Source of the DNA: VAXT01 sp035318925
Lineage (GTDB): Bacteria > Actinomycetota > Thermoleophilia > Gaiellales > Gaiellaceae
Reading direction: 5' to 3'
Length of the DNA: 64,000 nucleotides
Assembly (NCBI GenBank): GCA_035318925.1
Contig: DATHDS010000014.1
Coordinates: 62,001 to 126,000, forward strand
Made by a program: the position numbers and the translations under genes. Every line of letters starts with the position of its first letter. Position 1 is the first letter of the stretch. Under the pieces are notes generated by a model that worked only from the letters and a program-made list of their open reading frames with translations, was not told the DNA's origin and ran no database searches. Below, in pieces: positions 62,345-64,000 of the stretch.

Positions 62345-63717
62345 GCCGCGCGCTCCCAGTAAGGGCGGACGAACCCCCGCTCGGAAACGATCTTGCGCAA
62401 GGCGAGCATCGCCGTGTAGGTGGGGAGGACGACGAGCTCCCCGCCCACCGCGGTCAGCTCGAGCCCACGATCGAGCGCGCGGTCGAGCTCCGGGACGACC
62501 TCGATCGCCTCCGGCGCAAAGCCCGCGTATTTGCAGCGCAGCGCCATCTCCGCAGCCCGCTCTCCGGTGACGACGACCCGGTCGAGACCCGCCAGCAGTA
62601 GCTCCCAATCCACGTCCCAGATCCACGAGACGTCCCGCCCGTCGGCGATCCCGTCGTTCAGCGCGACGACGGCGAGCTTCGGCGCGCCGCCGGTGACGAG
62701 CGTGCGCACGGCCTCGTTCGCGCCCGCCGGGTTCTTGACCAGCAGCACGAGGAGGTTGCGCTCACCGACCGTGATCCGCTCGAAGCGCCCGAAGGCGGCG
62801 CTAAACCGTTCCAGACCCGCCTGTACCTCGTCGAGCCCCGCGCCGAGCGCCAGCGCGAGCGACGCGGCGGCCAGGGCGTTGTAGACGTTGTAGAGCCCGG
62901 GCACACAAAGGCGGACACGGCGTTCGCCGCCGGACGCGACGAGCATGAACTCGACGCTCTCGAGCCCGTGCAGCTCCACGTCTCTCGCCAGAACGTCGAG
63001 GGGCGGCCGCGCGTGCCCGCAGGCAGCGCAGCGGTAGTCCCCGAGGTGGCCCACGTACACGGCCGCGTACTCGTAGGGACGACCGCAGCGAAGGCACCAC
63101 TTCGAGTCGGCGGCGTGCTGGAGCTCCGGCCTCGAGTGGCGCGGGTCGTCGAGACCGAAGACGAGGCCTCCGACGCGCTCGCGTGACAGATCGCCGACCT
63201 GGGGATCGTCGCCGTTCACCACGAGCACCGTCTCTGCCGGCAGCTCGCGAACCATCGACCGCCAGCGCTCGGCGAGCAGCTCGAGCTCGCCGTAGCGGTC
63301 GAGCTGGTCTCGAAAGAGGTTCCCGAGGCAGACCGCCCGCGGCCCGACACGGCGCGCGACCTCGGGCAGAGCGGCCTCGTCGATCTCGAACAGCCCCAGC
63401 TCCGCATTCCGGGCGGAGAGCAGGGCGGAGGCGACCCCGGAGACGAGATTCGCGCCCGATGCGTTGTGAGCGAGGCGCAGGCCGGGGGAGAGGATCTCCG
63501 CGGTCATCGCAGCACTCGTCGTCTTCCCGTTCGTCGCCGAGATGAGCGCCGAGCCCAGGGGAAGGCGCTCGGCAAGCCGGTCCAGCGCATCGGGATCGAG
63601 CGCCGAGAGCACCTTGCCCGGCACGGTCGTGCCTCCGCCCGTGCCAACGAGCCGCGACAGCCGTGCGGCGACCCGCGCAGCGGCGATCCCGACCGGCAAG
63701 GGGAGGTGGAATCTCAC
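62341..63717 (-). CDS. murT: Lipid II isoglutaminyl synthase, catalytic subunit MurT
   Basis: MurT, a Mur-ligase relative, uses ATP and ammonia from GatD to amidate lipid II, an important step in many Gram-positive cells. The 458-residue protein has the Mur P-loop ATNGKTTSAAM near 61, the NLFRDQLDRYGE segment, a zinc-ribbon insertion with CLRCGRPY and CAACGHARP (about 208-240), and the VPGLYNVYNALAA motif. The GTG start has TACGCT seven bases upstream on the reverse strand. gatD follows. Confidence 0.95.
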   Translation of the reverse strand: MRFHLPLPVGIAAARVAARLSRLVGTGGGTTVPGKVLSALDPDALDRLAERLPLGSALISATNGKTTSAAMTAEILSPGLRLAHNASGANLVSGVASALLSARNAELGLFEIDEAALPEVARRVGPRAVCLGNLFRDQLDRYGELELLAERWRSMVRELPAETVLVVNGDDPQVGDLSRERVGGLVFGLDDPRHSRPELQHAADSKWCLRCGRPYEYAAVYVGHLGDYRCAACGHARPPLDVLARDVELHGLESVEFMLVASGGERRVRLCVPGLYNVYNALAAASLALALGAGLDEVQAGLERFSAAFGRFERITVGERNLLVLLVKNPAGANEAVRTLVTGGAPKLAVVALNDGIADGRDVSWIWDVDWELLLAGLDRVVVTGERAAEMALRCKYAGFAPEAIEVVPELDRALDRGLELTAVGGELVVLPTYTAMLALRKIVSERGFVRPYWERAA

Positions 63718-63724
63718 ACGCGCC

Positions 63725-63730
63725 AGCGTA
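63725..63730 (-). promoter_or_regulatory. -10 element for murT-gatD
   Basis: TACGCT on the reverse strand is followed by 7 bases and the GTG at 63717, consistent with a leaderless transcript. Confidence 0.5.
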
Positions 63731-63922
63731 CCCCTCCGCTTTCCGGGGCCCTGCCATTCGGGGGGTCGGCGCGCCGGTTAGCCCGGATCCCTCGTGCGAG
63801 TGATCTTGCAAGTCGTACCCCAAAGGGTGATGAGCCGGTCCCAACCGAAATCTACGGTGGAACCACGTTTCCTTAGGACACAACTGCGGCTTCGCGCCTG
63901 TTGCGCGGAAAGGGAGAGGGAC
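63731..63922. other. Intergenic region upstream of the truncated gene
   Basis: No gene is seen. It contains a CGCGC/GCGCG hairpin (63893-63907) with flanking weak pairs just ahead of the GGGAGAGGG ribosome binding site. The leader of the following gene may begin near 63880, but no clear promoter is found. It separates murT (reverse) from the forward gene. Confidence 0.4.
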
Positions 63923-64000
63923 ATGTCACGAGAGAACAGCGGCACTCACGGGGAAACCCGCTCGAGTGCACTTTGGGGGACCGGGAACCGTGGAGGCGAC
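63923..64000 (+). CDS. Truncated CDS, N terminus only (unknown)
   Basis: An ATG at 63923, preceded by GGGAGAGGG at good spacing, opens a frame that runs without a stop to the window edge (26 codons). The visible part is hydrophilic and ends SSALWGTGNRGGD. That SALWGTGxRGG motif recalls low-complexity N termini of some secreted proteins in Thermoleophilia, but this is an impression only. The product and length are unknown. Confidence 0.5.
   Translation, partial: MSRENSGTHGETRSSALWGTGNRGGD

Noticed and set aside
63466..63876. Forward ORF over the murT start region
   Set aside because: It is a shadow of murT on the opposite strand and lacks any family or ribosome binding site.

Overview
The window is about 64 kb of very GC-rich chromosome packed with forward-strand housekeeping genes. 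It suggests a deep-branching actinobacterium, most likely class Thermoleophilia (Gaiellales/Solirubrobacterales type). This is inferred from the actinobacterial integration host factor mIHF next to gmk and rpoZ, the MurT/GatD pair, the meso-DAP route, heavy use of GTG/TTG starts, and many -10 hexamers only 6-9 bases before start codons (leaderless mRNAs). I saw no rRNA, tRNA, CRISPR, transposase or prophage.

Layout. 1-4.8 kb: end of the pyrimidine operon (carB, pyrK, pyrD), then mihF, gmk, rpoZ. 5-13.6 kb: a small secreted protein, coaBC, a MoxR ATPase/DUF58/transglutaminase/TPR module, a reverse-strand PilB-type ATPase with a c-di-GMP-binding type N-domain, and dtd. 13.6-22.5 kb: a four-helix membrane protein of unknown function (reverse), then rimP-nusA-ylxR-infB-ylxP-rbfA-nrnA-truB-ribF. 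22.2-33.4 kb: zinc ribbon, gamma-glutamyltransferase, YtkA/FixH-like protein, rpsO-pnp with a leader stem-loop, M16 peptidase, dapB, a PASTA protein, dapA, a degenerate HD-GYP protein and a 27-residue peptide gene. 33.5-47.4 kb: RNase J, an unknown helical protein, a secreted propeller/RTX protein, FtsK, a BMP-type nucleoside ABC importer, a RodZ-like protein, cinA, thpR. 47.4-58.1 kb: recA, recX, RNase Y, miaB, a tyrosine-phosphatase-like protein, miaA, dapF, dapL, hflX, dut and a NUDIX hydrolase. 58.1-64 kb: a giant membrane patatin-like protein, gatD-murT (reverse), and the start of a truncated gene.

How the genes fit together. dapA, dapB, dapL and dapF give the aminotransferase route to meso-DAP, and MurT/GatD amidates lipid II. 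pnp, RNase J, RNase Y, an NrnA-type nuclease and ThpR make this region rich in RNA turnover. rimP to ribF is the classic ribosome and transcription maturation operon. recA/recX, FtsK and the tRNA A37 modifiers miaA/miaB complete the core set.

The most unusual items are: an about 171-bp near-symmetrical palindrome that forms the 3' end of miaB and supplies its last 56 codons; a DapF with serine at both catalytic cysteine positions; a recX whose expected start reads GTT; a NusA with an added CCCH zinc-knuckle-like motif; an intrinsic terminator directly before the rimP ribosome binding site; and a 27-residue peptide gene missed by length cut-offs.
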